Assembly (NCBI RefSeq): GCF_900091585.1
Contig: NZ_FMHT01000003.1
Coordinates: 1,659,501-1,723,500 of the forward strand
From: Micromonospora nigra
GTDB taxonomy: Bacteria; Actinomycetota; Actinomycetes; Mycobacteriales; Micromonosporaceae
Reading direction: 5' to 3'
DNA: 64,000 bases
Under the pieces are notes generated by a model, which saw only the letters and a program-made list of their open reading frames with translations, was not told the origin of the DNA and made no database searches. Made by a program: the position numbers and the translations under genes. Below are positions 47,195 through 55,090 of the stretch, in pieces; the stretch's first letter is position 1; each line of letters starts with the position of its first letter.

Positions 47195-47659
47195 ATGTTC
47201 GCAGATCCCACCGGCCGCCACGCCGCCACGTTCGCAGCCGTGTTCGTCGCCCTCTACGTCGCCCACCAGGTCGCCGATCACTGGGTGCAGACGCAGCACC
47301 AGGCCGACTGCAAGGGGCAGCCTGGCTGGACCGGCCGCATCGCCTGCGCCGCCCACGTCGCCACCTACACCGCCACCGCCGGCCTGGCGCTGGTGTTCCT
47401 GATCGCCGGCACCGGCTTGAGGCTCGCCCCGTGGGGTGTGGCGGTCGGGCTGACCATCTCGGCGGTCACCCACTACATCGCCGATCGGCGCACCCCGCTT
47501 CGCCGGATCGCCGCCGCCCTCGGCTCGGCCGACTTCTACGCCCTCGGCGCACCCCGCCCCGGCCGTGACGACAACCCGAGCTTGGGCACCGGGGCCTACG
47601 CCCTCGACCAGTCCTGGCACATCGGCTGGCTGTTCATCGCTGCCCTGTTCGCCGCCTGA
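47195..47659 (+). CDS. DUF3307-like membrane protein
   Basis: 154 residues with about four hydrophobic helices (FAAVFVALYVAHQVADHWVQTQHQ, IACAAHVATYTATAGLALVFLIAG, VAVGLTISAVTHYIADRR, WHIGWLFIAALFA). The HQVADHWVQT and THYIADRR segments are DUF3307 features. In AICEs this gene lies between the Spd-like and tra genes. Flanked by two identical stem-loops. Confidence 0.8.
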   Translation: MFADPTGRHAATFAAVFVALYVAHQVADHWVQTQHQADCKGQPGWTGRIACAAHVATYTATAGLALVFLIAGTGLRLAPWGVAVGLTISAVTHYIADRRTPLRRIAAALGSADFYALGAPRPGRDDNPSLGTGAYALDQSWHIGWLFIAALFAA

Positions 47660-47665
47660 TCCCCT

Positions 47666-47716
47666 GCCCGGCGGCGCGGCCACCTGGCTACCAACCTGCG
47701 CCGCGCCGCCGGCCCT
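47666..47716 (+). repeat. 51-bp stem-loop, copy 2
   Basis: Identical to 47108-47158; lies 6 bp after the DUF3307-like gene and 37 bp before traB. Confidence 0.85.
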
Positions 47717-47753
47717 TCCCCACCGCCACAACCCACATGGAGGAACAGCCAAC

Positions 47754-49931
47754 ATGACGTCCCCCCGAGACGACGACCGATTCGACTGGCGGGCCGCCGA
47801 GCGCGACCTGACCGGAGATGCCCCCGACGCGAACGTGGTCGACCTGGACGCCGCCCGTACCGCCCGCATCAACGCCGACAGCGACGACGGTGGGCCGGTG
47901 CTGGTCGATTCGCCGGCCGCGCAGCGCGCGCCGCGGTTCACCCTCGACGGCGTACGCGCCGGTCAGCGGCGTCCGATCCTGCCGGCCTGGCTGCGCTCGC
48001 GTGCCGAGCTGCGCGACACGATGCGGTGGGCGGTCGGGCACCTGTTGCACACCACCGCCTACCACGCCACCCGTACGCCGAAGTACGCCGGCAAGTTGGC
48101 GCTGCGCGCCCCGGCCGGCGCGTGGCGGATGCTGTCCGGGGCGACCCGGTGGCTGTTCGACTGGGAAGGCGAGCCGGTCCGGCAGGCCACCGTCCGCCGA
48201 GAGAACGCCGAGGACTACCTCAAGCTGTCCCGCCAGCGTGACCGGCGGGTGCGGTGGCGTGGCATCGTCGCCACTTTCACCCTCGCCATCGCCCTGGCCG
48301 GGGGCGTGGCGGTCGCTCTCGCACCGGAGTGGGCGCGGTGGGCCGTGCTGGCGCTGCTGGTGACGCTGTGCGGGATGTTCGGTCAGCCGGCCGACAAGCC
48401 GCTGCTCGACACCGCCGTGGTCGTGCCCAGGGTCGCCCGGCTCACCTCCGATGTGGTGGTACGCGCCCTGGCGGTGCTCGGCATCTCCGGCATCAGCCAG
48501 GCCATTGCCAAGCAGGGCAACCGCGCTATCGCCTTCACCGCCCCGATCACCCGCGACGGCCCCGGCTGGCGGGCCGACATCGATCTGCCGCCGGGCGTGA
48601 CCGCTGGGGACGTAATCGAGCGGCGCGATCGGCTCGCCGCCGGCCTCACCCGGCCGCTGGGCTGCGTCTGGCCGGAGGGACAGCCGGAGGTGCACCCAGG
48701 CCGACTGCTGCTGTGGGTCGGGGATCAGGACATGGCCGCCGCGAAGCCGGCTGCCTGGCCGCTGCTCAAGGCGTCCGGCGGTTTCGACCTCGCCAAGCCG
48801 GTGCCGTTCGGCACCGACCCGCGTGGACGGATCATCTCCTTCGACCTGCCCTACACGAACCTGCTCATCGGTTCGATCCCTGGCTACGGCAAGACGGCCG
48901 CCACGCAGGTGCCGATGCTCGCCGCAGCCCTGGACCCGTACGCGGAACTGTGGTGCTTCGACTTCAAGGGCACCGGTGGACTCGACCCGTTGGAGAAGGT
49001 GTCGGCGCGGTATGCGTCGGGGCAGGACGACGACACCGCCGAAGAGGGGCTGTTGGCGTTGCGGGAGCTGCGCAAGGAGTGCCAGCGCCGCGCCGCCGTC
49101 ATCAAGGGCCTACCCAAGGCGGTGTGCCCGGACAACAAGGTCACCCCCGAACTCGCCCGGCGCAAGAAGCTCGGCCTGCACTGGCTCGTGGTCGCGCTGG
49201 ACGAGGTACAGGAACTCTTCTCGCACCCGGAGTTCGGCAAGGAAGCCGGGGAACTCGCCGAGAAGATCATCAAGCTCGGCCGTGCCCTGGGCGTGATCCT
49301 TGTCGTGGCCACCCAGCGGCCCGACGCCAAGAGCCTCCCCACGGGGGTCAGCGCGAACGCCGGTACCCGCTTCTGCTTGCGGGTCATGGGGCAGATCGAG
49401 AACGACATGATCCTCGGCACGTCGGCATACAAGAACGGCATCCGGGCGACCATGTTCGCCAAGAAGGACAAGGGCGTGGGCTACCTCGTCGGCGCGGCCG
49501 ACGACGCGCAGATCGTGCGCACCTTCTACGTCGACGGCCCCACCGCCGAGAAGATCACCGACCGGGCCCGCGCCCTGCGCGAGGCTGCCGGGACGCTCAC
49601 CGGTCACGCGATCGGGCAGGCCACGCCGACCCCGGCGGCGCGGCGGGACACCCTGTTGGACGACATCCTCACCGTGGTCCCGGCGACGGAGCCGAAGGTG
49701 TGGGCGGAGACGCTGACGGAGCGGCTCGCCGAGTTGAACGCCGACGCGTACGGAGACCTGACTCGCGATCAGCTGACGGCGGCGCTCAAGCCGTACGGAA
49801 TCACCACGGGGCAGGTGTGGGGCACCGACCCCACTACCGGCAAGGGCGCGAACCGGCGCGGCATCGACCGGGCCGACATCGCCGATGCGGTTGCAGAGCG
49901 TCACAAGCGGCGCGGCGACAAAGCCGCCTAA
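47754..49931 (+). CDS. traB: FtsK/SpoIIIE-type DNA translocase, transfer protein TraB
   Basis: About 725 residues. Two membrane helices lie near 165-205 (GIVATFTLAIALAGGVAVALAPEWARW). The motor domain has Walker A LIGSIPGYGKTAATQVPML (near 378-395) and Walker B WLVVALDEVQELF (near 480). A C-terminal winged-helix-like domain (gamma) around 655-720 would bind the clt repeats. TraB moves double-stranded DNA between hyphae. The ATG at 47754 has GGAGGAAC upstream. The gene is intact. Confidence 0.92.
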   Translation: MTSPRDDDRFDWRAAERDLTGDAPDANVVDLDAARTARINADSDDGGPVLVDSPAAQRAPRFTLDGVRAGQRRPILPAWLRSRAELRDTMRWAVGHLLHTTAYHATRTPKYAGKLALRAPAGAWRMLSGATRWLFDWEGEPVRQATVRRENAEDYLKLSRQRDRRVRWRGIVATFTLAIALAGGVAVALAPEWARWAVLALLVTLCGMFGQPADKPLLDTAVVVPRVARLTSDVVVRALAVLGISGISQAIAKQGNRAIAFTAPITRDGPGWRADIDLPPGVTAGDVIERRDRLAAGLTRPLGCVWPEGQPEVHPGRLLLWVGDQDMAAAKPAAWPLLKASGGFDLAKPVPFGTDPRGRIISFDLPYTNLLIGSIPGYGKTAATQVPMLAAALDPYAELWCFDFKGTGGLDPLEKVSARYASGQDDDTAEEGLLALRELRKECQRRAAVIKGLPKAVCPDNKVTPELARRKKLGLHWLVVALDEVQELFSHPEFGKEAGELAEKIIKLGRALGVILVVATQRPDAKSLPTGVSANAGTRFCLRVMGQIENDMILGTSAYKNGIRATMFAKKDKGVGYLVGAADDAQIVRTFYVDGPTAEKITDRARALREAAGTLTGHAIGQATPTPAARRDTLLDDILTVVPATEPKVWAETLTERLAELNADAYGDLTRDQLTAALKPYGITTGQVWGTDPTTGKGANRRGIDRADIADAVAERHKRRGDKAA

Positions 49932-49945
49932 CCCGGACAGCGATC

Positions 49946-49999
49946 GGTTGCTAGGTCTAGCGGCACTCCCCGCTAGACCTAGCACCCCCGCTAGCAACC
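49946..49999. promoter_or_regulatory. CTAG-rich nested palindrome after traB (candidate clt or origin)
   Basis: Perfect 14-bp arms 49950-49963 / 49970-49983 (loop of 6), nested with 9-bp arms 49946-49954 / 49991-49999. Six further or overlapping CTAG tetramers lie nearby to 50104. CTAG is rare in high-GC genomes. The position right after traB suits a TraB-recognised clt or an origin. Confidence 0.5.
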
Positions 50000-50078
50000 A
50001 ATCCCAACCCTGGCCAGCGTCCTAGTCACTAGCGGCGTCAGCCCTGCGCACCCTCAAACCGGCTCGTGGAGGCGTTTC

Positions 50079-50318
50079 GTGACCACTATTGCCCTGCTCG
50101 CTAGCCTCGCCGCCTTCGGTTACACAGTGTGGTACCTGATCCTGTGCGTCGTCGCCCCGTGGGGACGCTGCCGCCGCTGCCGGGGCCGCCGCAACCACCG
50201 CACCGCCATCGGTACCCGACGCGACTGCCGCAGATGCGACGGCACCGGTCGCCGCGTCCGCATCGGCCGCCGCCTGATCGAATACGTCCGCGCTGAATAC
50301 CGGGCAGGCCAGAAGTGA
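50079..50318 (+). CDS. Small membrane protein with CxxC motifs
   Basis: 79 residues. One N-terminal helix (IALLASLAAFGYTVWYLILCVV), then a CxxC-rich region (CRRCRGRRNH, CRRCDGTGRRVR) resembling a zinc ribbon. GTG at 50079 follows GGAGGCG. It overlaps the next gene by 4 bp. Seen in AICE backbones; unknown role. Confidence 0.65.
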   Translation: MTTIALLASLAAFGYTVWYLILCVVAPWGRCRRCRGRRNHRTAIGTRRDCRRCDGTGRRVRIGRRLIEYVRAEYRAGQK

Positions 50319-50617
50319 CCGCCCGCGCCGGCCGCACCGGTCATACCGATTTCTGCGCCCGCGACCACCGCTGCAACCTCAACGAACATCGCTCGGCAGA
50401 GATCGTGGTCGACCTGCCCGGCCACGCTCGCGCCGTCCTCGTCCGGGTGCGGGCCAGCGACGGCCGCGAACACGCCGAGATCCGCGTACGCGTCGTCCTG
50501 GCCGACGTCGACCCGGCCGCCCGCCGCCAGCTCGGCACCCTGCTCGCCGACCTACGCGACCTGGTGACCCACGCCGCCGCAATCCGCCGGCCGCGCCCTG
50601 GCCGCACCGCCGCCTGA
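50315..50617 (+). CDS. Small AICE hypothetical protein
   Basis: 100 residues (CNLNEHRSAEIVVDLPGHARAVLVRVRASDGREHAEIRVRVVLADVDP). Beta-rich core and a helical C-terminus. Start overlaps the previous stop (GTGA). Unknown function. Confidence 0.6.
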   Translation: MTARAGRTGHTDFCARDHRCNLNEHRSAEIVVDLPGHARAVLVRVRASDGREHAEIRVRVVLADVDPAARRQLGTLLADLRDLVTHAAAIRRPRPGRTAA

Positions 50618-50653
50618 CTTGTCTTCCCCGCCTCACGACAGGAGCGCGTCATC

Positions 50654-52609
50654 GTGACCCGACCGCCCGCACACGACCACGCCGCCGAGCAGGCCGTGAT
50701 CGGCGCTGCGCTACTCAACCCGTCCGTCGTCGCCGACCTCGCCCCCACGCTCGCCCCGACCGATTTCCACCGGCCGGCACACGGTCGGCTGTGGGAAACG
50801 CTTTGCGCGATGCACGCCACCGGTGAACCGGTCGACCCGATCGCCCTGGCCGCCCGACTCGCCGCAACCGGCGACCTGGCCAAGGTCGGCGGTGCCCCGT
50901 ACCTACACACCCTCATTGCCGCTGTGCCCACCACCGCGAACGCCGGGCACTACGCGCGGATCGTCGCCGACCACGCCCGCCGCCGCCAGGTCGCCGACCT
51001 CGGCGTCTACTTCGCCGAGAAAGCCGACCAGGGTGCCGACGTCGCCGACGTCCTCGCCACCGGCCGCGCAATGCTCGACCACGCCGCCACCGGCACCCAG
51101 TGGGCACCGCTGATCCCGCTCGGCGACCGCCGGCACCTCCCCGAGTTCCCGGCCTACGTGCTGCCCGAATGGGTCGCCGAGCACGTCTACGCCGTCGCCG
51201 AGTTCACCCAAACCCCCGTCGACCTCGCCGGCTGCATCGCCCTAGCCGCCCTGTCCACCGCCGCCGGGGGCCGCGCCGAAGTGGAGGTACGCGGCTCCTG
51301 GCGCGAACCGACCAACCTGTTCACCGTCGTCGTGCTGCCGCCCGGCTCCCGCAAATCCGCCGTGTTCGCCGCCATGACCGGGCCGCTACTCGCCGCAGAG
51401 AAGACCCTTGTCGAGCGGACCAAACCGGCGATCGTGGAAGCCGAGCTGGCCGCCCGCGTCGCCGGCAAGACGGCCGAGAAAGCCGCCATCGCCGCCGCGA
51501 ACGCCGACGCGTCCGGCCGGGACACCCTGCTTGCCGAAGCGACGGCCGCCGCGATGAATGCCGACGCCGTGACCGTGCCCGTCCTACCGCAACTGGTCGC
51601 CGACGACGTCACCAGCGAGGAAGCCGCATCCCTGCTCGCCGAGCAGGGCGGACGCCTCGCCGTCCTCTCCCCCGAAGGGGGCATCTTCGCCACGATCGCC
51701 GGCCGCTACTCCGGCACTCCCAACCTGGAAGTGTTCCTCAAGGGCCACGCCGGAGACATGCTGCGCGTCAACCGCCGCTCACGCGCCCCCGAACACGTCG
51801 AACACCCCGCCCTCACCCTCGGCCTGGCCGTGCAACCCGACGTGCTGCGCGACATAGCCGACATGCCCGGCTTCCGAGGCAAAGGGCTGCTGGCCCGAAT
51901 CCTGTTCAGCCTGCCGGAAAACACCGTTGGCCGCCGGAAAATCGGTGCCGACCCGGTACCCGAACCCATCGCCACCGCCTACGCCGCTAACCTCGGCGCA
52001 CTGGTCGCCACCCTCGCCGAATGGACCGACCCCGCCGTGCTCCCACTCACCCCGGAAGCCAACGAACGCGTGTTGGACATCGAACGGGCTGTGGAGCCGC
52101 GTCTCGCCCCCGGTGGCGCGTGGGGACACGTCGTGGACTGGGGCAGCAAATACACCGGCGCAGTGGTCCGCCTCGCCGGCCTGATCCACCTCGCCGAACA
52201 CCTCCGCGACGGCTGGGGCAAGCCCGTCACCGCTGAGACGGTGGAGCGGGCCGCGCTGCTCGGCGAGTACTTCGCCGCTCACGCCCTGGCCGCGTTCGAC
52301 GACATGGGAGCCGACAAGAGCACGCGGTACGCCCGGCTCGTGCTCGCCTGGATCGAACGCACCGGCTCGACCACGTTCACCAAGAAGGAGCTGTACCGGG
52401 CCGTCCGCAGCCAGATCCCCACCGCCGCCGACCTCGACCCCGTCCTCTCCCTACTCGAAGTCCACGGGTACCTGCGCCACCTCGACCCACCGGCCCGCAC
52501 CGGTGCCGGACGACCACCGTCGCCCGCGTTCCTCGTCCACCCCGACGTACACCAGACCGCCGGCACCGTGCACGCCCTACCCGCGACGGCAGGTCGCAGA
52601 CCCGCGTAG
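50654..52609 (+). CDS. Replication protein: DnaB N-terminal domain plus DUF3987 helicase/primase-like domain
   Basis: 651 residues. Residues 1-115 match the DnaB N-terminal domain (HAAEQAVIGAALLNPSVVADL, PTDFHRPAHGRLWETL). The rest resembles DUF3987: VVVLPPGSRKSAVFAAMTGPL (a P-loop-like region), EEAASLLAEQGGRLAVLSPEGGIF and RILFSLPENTVGRRK. This architecture is used by AICEs and related plasmids for theta-type or extrachromosomal replication. GTG at 50654 follows AGGAGCG. Intact. Confidence 0.85.
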   Translation: MTRPPAHDHAAEQAVIGAALLNPSVVADLAPTLAPTDFHRPAHGRLWETLCAMHATGEPVDPIALAARLAATGDLAKVGGAPYLHTLIAAVPTTANAGHYARIVADHARRRQVADLGVYFAEKADQGADVADVLATGRAMLDHAATGTQWAPLIPLGDRRHLPEFPAYVLPEWVAEHVYAVAEFTQTPVDLAGCIALAALSTAAGGRAEVEVRGSWREPTNLFTVVVLPPGSRKSAVFAAMTGPLLAAEKTLVERTKPAIVEAELAARVAGKTAEKAAIAAANADASGRDTLLAEATAAAMNADAVTVPVLPQLVADDVTSEEAASLLAEQGGRLAVLSPEGGIFATIAGRYSGTPNLEVFLKGHAGDMLRVNRRSRAPEHVEHPALTLGLAVQPDVLRDIADMPGFRGKGLLARILFSLPENTVGRRKIGADPVPEPIATAYAANLGALVATLAEWTDPAVLPLTPEANERVLDIERAVEPRLAPGGAWGHVVDWGSKYTGAVVRLAGLIHLAEHLRDGWGKPVTAETVERAALLGEYFAAHALAAFDDMGADKSTRYARLVLAWIERTGSTTFTKKELYRAVRSQIPTAADLDPVLSLLEVHGYLRHLDPPARTGAGRPPSPAFLVHPDVHQTAGTVHALPATAGRRPA

Positions 52610-52610
52610 C

Positions 52611-52688
52611 CCGCTGGTTCAAATGGCCGCAATGGCAGAAATCCCCACCACAGGGGATTTCTGCCATTCTCACCATTTAGACCAGCGG
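52611..52688. repeat. Long interrupted hairpin after rep
   Basis: Three collinear paired segments: 52611-52618/52681-52688 (8 bp), 52621-52626/52673-52678 (6 bp), 52631-52646/52653-52668 (16 bp). They are separated by symmetric 2-nt and 4-nt internal loops around a 6-base terminal loop. It starts 2 bp after the rep stop. It may be a terminator or an origin-type cruciform. Confidence 0.75.
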
Positions 52689-52858
52689 CCGGCCGTCGGG
52701 TGGTCGCGTCGACTGCGCCGGGCTACTTGAAGACACCGATGACACCGGTGACGGTGCCGATGACGAAGCTCAGGGTTGCGCATCCCCGCCCCGGCGTCGA
52801 GGGCAGCCACGCATCCTGGCGCAACCACCACACACGGCCAGCGGTTAGGGTGCCGGGT

Positions 52859-53308
52859 GTGACCGTACTGGCAGTGATCATCTCGTTTCTGGCTCTCGTT
52901 ACCAGCGGACTTGCCGTCAAATACGGCCGGGACCAGGCCAGGGCTGTACGCGATCAGCTCAAGCTGATCAGAGATCAGTGGCACAAGCAGCGACAGCCGA
53001 AGATCAAGGCCCGTTACCACGAAGCCGACAGGCATGAGGCTATAACCTTCACCAACGGAGGCCCGGTTGATCTCGCCCATGTGACGATCGAGGTAGGCAC
53101 GGTCGGACATCAACTCGTTGATACGCTGGCCGGCAGCAAGAAGATCGACCATATCGCCTGGCCTATCGGGAGCGGGGAAAGCTACGTAATTGATCGGGCC
53201 CGCCCAGACGGGGGTACAGCCACCTTCCGAGTGTCCTGCGAGAGCGCCGACCATGACCGGTGGGTTGTAGAGGTCGCTTGTGAGCTCCCTCCGCAACACG
53301 GAAGCTGA
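52859..53308 (+). CDS. Cargo: small membrane protein with beta domain
   Basis: 149 residues. N-terminal helix (VTVLAVIISFLALVTSGLAV), basic coiled stretch (RDQARAVRDQLKLIRDQWHKQRQPK), then a beta domain (AITFTNGGPVDLAHVTIEVGT ... SYVIDRARPDGGTATFRVSCES). The layout and the N-G-x-x-V-D/x-x-V-x-I/V-E-V/I-G segment resemble the protein at 40593. GTG at 52859 gives the membrane-helix start. Function unknown. Confidence 0.6.
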   Translation: MTVLAVIISFLALVTSGLAVKYGRDQARAVRDQLKLIRDQWHKQRQPKIKARYHEADRHEAITFTNGGPVDLAHVTIEVGTVGHQLVDTLAGSKKIDHIAWPIGSGESYVIDRARPDGGTATFRVSCESADHDRWVVEVACELPPQHGS

Positions 53309-53640
53309 CCTCACTGCCCGACCCAGCCATCCGTCCTGATGTCGGATTTTCATCGCCCCGGTCCACAGTTTCGACAGCGGCCCGGGAAGTATCCGTCTAC
53401 TGCATCTCTCAGCGGGCTGCAACCGTCACACTGACGACCGAAGGCCAGCGGCGCGCCGACGGATCAACGGTCCGGCCCCGCTGCACGGGCCGTCTGACGA
53501 CGCACACAAGCCTGACGAATGGACAGCCGAGAACATCGCGCGCCCCGACAGTGCCGACACCAAGCAGCCCGGACCAGCGCCAACCGGAAGGCCCGCCTTA
53601 CGGAGCGTTACTACCTTTCGACACCGGCATTAAGGCCAGC

Positions 53641-53662
53641 CGTGGAGCTATTCGTGGTGCGA
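53641..53662 (+). repeat. Right copy of the 22-bp end repeat
   Basis: One mismatch from 38903-38924; 92 bp left of attR. Candidate arm-type site. Confidence 0.65.
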
Positions 53663-53754
53663 AATGCCGGCTACCAGGGAAAGTGCGGCGCGCCAGGGAA
53701 GCAGTTTGCGCAGCTAGAGCAACCACTGAAACTAGGGACTAGGACGTGAATGCC

Positions 53755-53798
53755 ACTTCTAATCCCAAGGCCGCAGGTTCGAATCCTGCCGGGCGCAC
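53755..53798 (+). repeat. attR: 44-bp core direct repeat
   Basis: Identical to 38832-38875. The host flank continues with CA, so this displaced 3' end encodes the CCA of the original tRNA gene. Confidence 0.93.
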
Positions 53799-54062
53799 CA
53801 CAATCTCCCCTTACCAAGAGGGTGTTGTTAAGTAAAGACCTTCTCGGCAATAGTGATCGTTCGATGCCTCAGCGGGCCATGCCAAGGGACGACACGATCG
53901 GAAGACCTCGCTCCGCCTCGAACCCCGGTCCGTCGGAAGGTGCCGCCGCCGGACGCCCCCTTCGGGCACCACAAGGGCTACCGGCCTCCCCTGACGGTCT
54001 GGCGGCTGTCCGACACGGAGATCCGCTAGCTTTCACTGACCAAAGCCCCTGATACTCACGGC

Positions 54063-54356
54063 GTGATCAACCGAGCCCCTCACGCCCCACGGCTGACTCG
54101 CGTTCCTCACCCTGCCGACAGCCCGACACTGCCCATCTACATGGTCATCTTCTTCGTTCTGGGCCTTGCCGGATCCGCCGCACACGGACTGGCCGACGGC
54201 GGAGCAATCATCATCGCCAGCATCGTCTCGGGAGTGTTCTTTTCGTGCTTCCTGATCCTGTTCGCGATCTACTGGATTGGCTACCTGTTGAAGGGACACG
54301 CCATCTGGCAAGCCGAGCGCCAGGGTGAGTCCGATGGGCCATCCACGGGCCGGTAG
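54063..54356 (+). CDS. Small two-helix membrane protein
   Basis: 97 residues with two hydrophobic helices (IYMVIFFVLGLAGSAAHGLA, IIIASIVSGVFFSCFLILFAIYWIGYL). First gene of the right chromosomal arm, after attR. GTG start at 54063. Unknown function. Confidence 0.55.
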   Translation: MINRAPHAPRLTRVPHPADSPTLPIYMVIFFVLGLAGSAAHGLADGGAIIIASIVSGVFFSCFLILFAIYWIGYLLKGHAIWQAERQGESDGPSTGR

Positions 54357-54371
54357 CCGGAGGGAGGCGGC

Positions 54372-54944
54372 GTGGCTAAACGGTACCGGCGGCGGGCACG
54401 GGCAGCACGGTCATGGCACGCCGGTCAGACGGTCAGCCCGGTGGCCGAGCGGAAGCCGCGCAGCCGATGGCGGCCCGGCTACTGGCTACGGCACCCGGCC
54501 CTCGGCGTTCCCATCGGCGCGTTCGTGGCCTTGCTCGTCGCCTACCTCGGCGTGGTGAGCCTGCACGAACGGAACGAGATGATGGCGCGCGGCGAACGGG
54601 CAGTCGGGACGGTCCGTGAGCTACACGGTCGGAACTGGTCGGCGTCGGTCGCCTTCACGACGCGGGCCGGGGAACAGGTCATCGCCTGGGTCGGCCATCC
54701 TCCCTGGAACGAGCCGTACATCGGGGAGGACGTGGATCTCAGCTACGACCGGGACCGGCCGGAGCGCGCGTACCTGTCGGGCGACGAACCGGGACTGCTC
54801 CCCGTGATCCTCTTCCTCGGCGGTGCCGTCGCGCTGGGGGTGGCCCAGACGTGGTGGCTGTGGCGGAACTGGAGCCGGCTGCGCAACGAGGCGGACGCGT
54901 GGCGCAGCCGGCGCCCCGTGCCTCGGCTCGGCGCCCGACGGTAG
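54372..54944 (+). CDS. DUF3592-like membrane protein
   Basis: 190 residues. Two membrane helices (near 45-65, VPIGAFVALLVAYLGVVSL; near 140-160, LPVILFLGGAVALGVAQTWWLW) flank a beta domain (RAVGTVRELHGRNWSASVAFTTRAGEQV, DVDLSYDRDRPERAYL). This is the DUF3592 pattern. GTG at 54372 with GGAGG upstream. Confidence 0.75.
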   Translation: MAKRYRRRARAARSWHAGQTVSPVAERKPRSRWRPGYWLRHPALGVPIGAFVALLVAYLGVVSLHERNEMMARGERAVGTVRELHGRNWSASVAFTTRAGEQVIAWVGHPPWNEPYIGEDVDLSYDRDRPERAYLSGDEPGLLPVILFLGGAVALGVAQTWWLWRNWSRLRNEADAWRSRRPVPRLGARR

Positions 54945-55090
54945 CGGGACCGCCAGTCCTGATCCAGCGTACGGTGGCGACACGCCGTACGCTGTCAGTG
55001 ACGAACCGCTGCTCACATGCTATCCTCCGGCGTCTATCTCCGCAGCGCGGACCCGGATCGGGTCGTTTGTCGCAAAGGACGCCTCTTCCG

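Larger units (their letters stand above)
38832..53798 (+). mobile_element. Integrative conjugative element (AICE-like) in tRNA-Arg
   Basis: Bounded by perfect 44-bp repeats of the tRNA 3' end; the unit length is 14,923 bp. It encodes an integrase next to attL, an excisionase, an FtsK-type TraB translocase, small AICE proteins, two putative spread/membrane proteins and a replication initiator. This is the module set of actinomycete integrative and conjugative elements (pSAM2 paradigm) that transfer double-stranded DNA between mycelia. Cargo lies left of xis and at the right end. No truncated backbone gene is seen, so it may be functional. Confidence 0.92.
53309..54062. other. Right end of the element and chromosomal flank without genes
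   Basis: Bases 53309-53640 hold no supported gene. The 22-bp end repeat copy lies at 53641-53662, attR at 53755-53798, and the 264 bp from 53799 to 54062 is chromosomal flank with no gene. Confidence 0.6.

Noticed and set aside
53519..53749. Small open frames between cargo and attR
   Set aside because: No start signal, and the region contains the 22-bp end repeat; composition is not gene-like.
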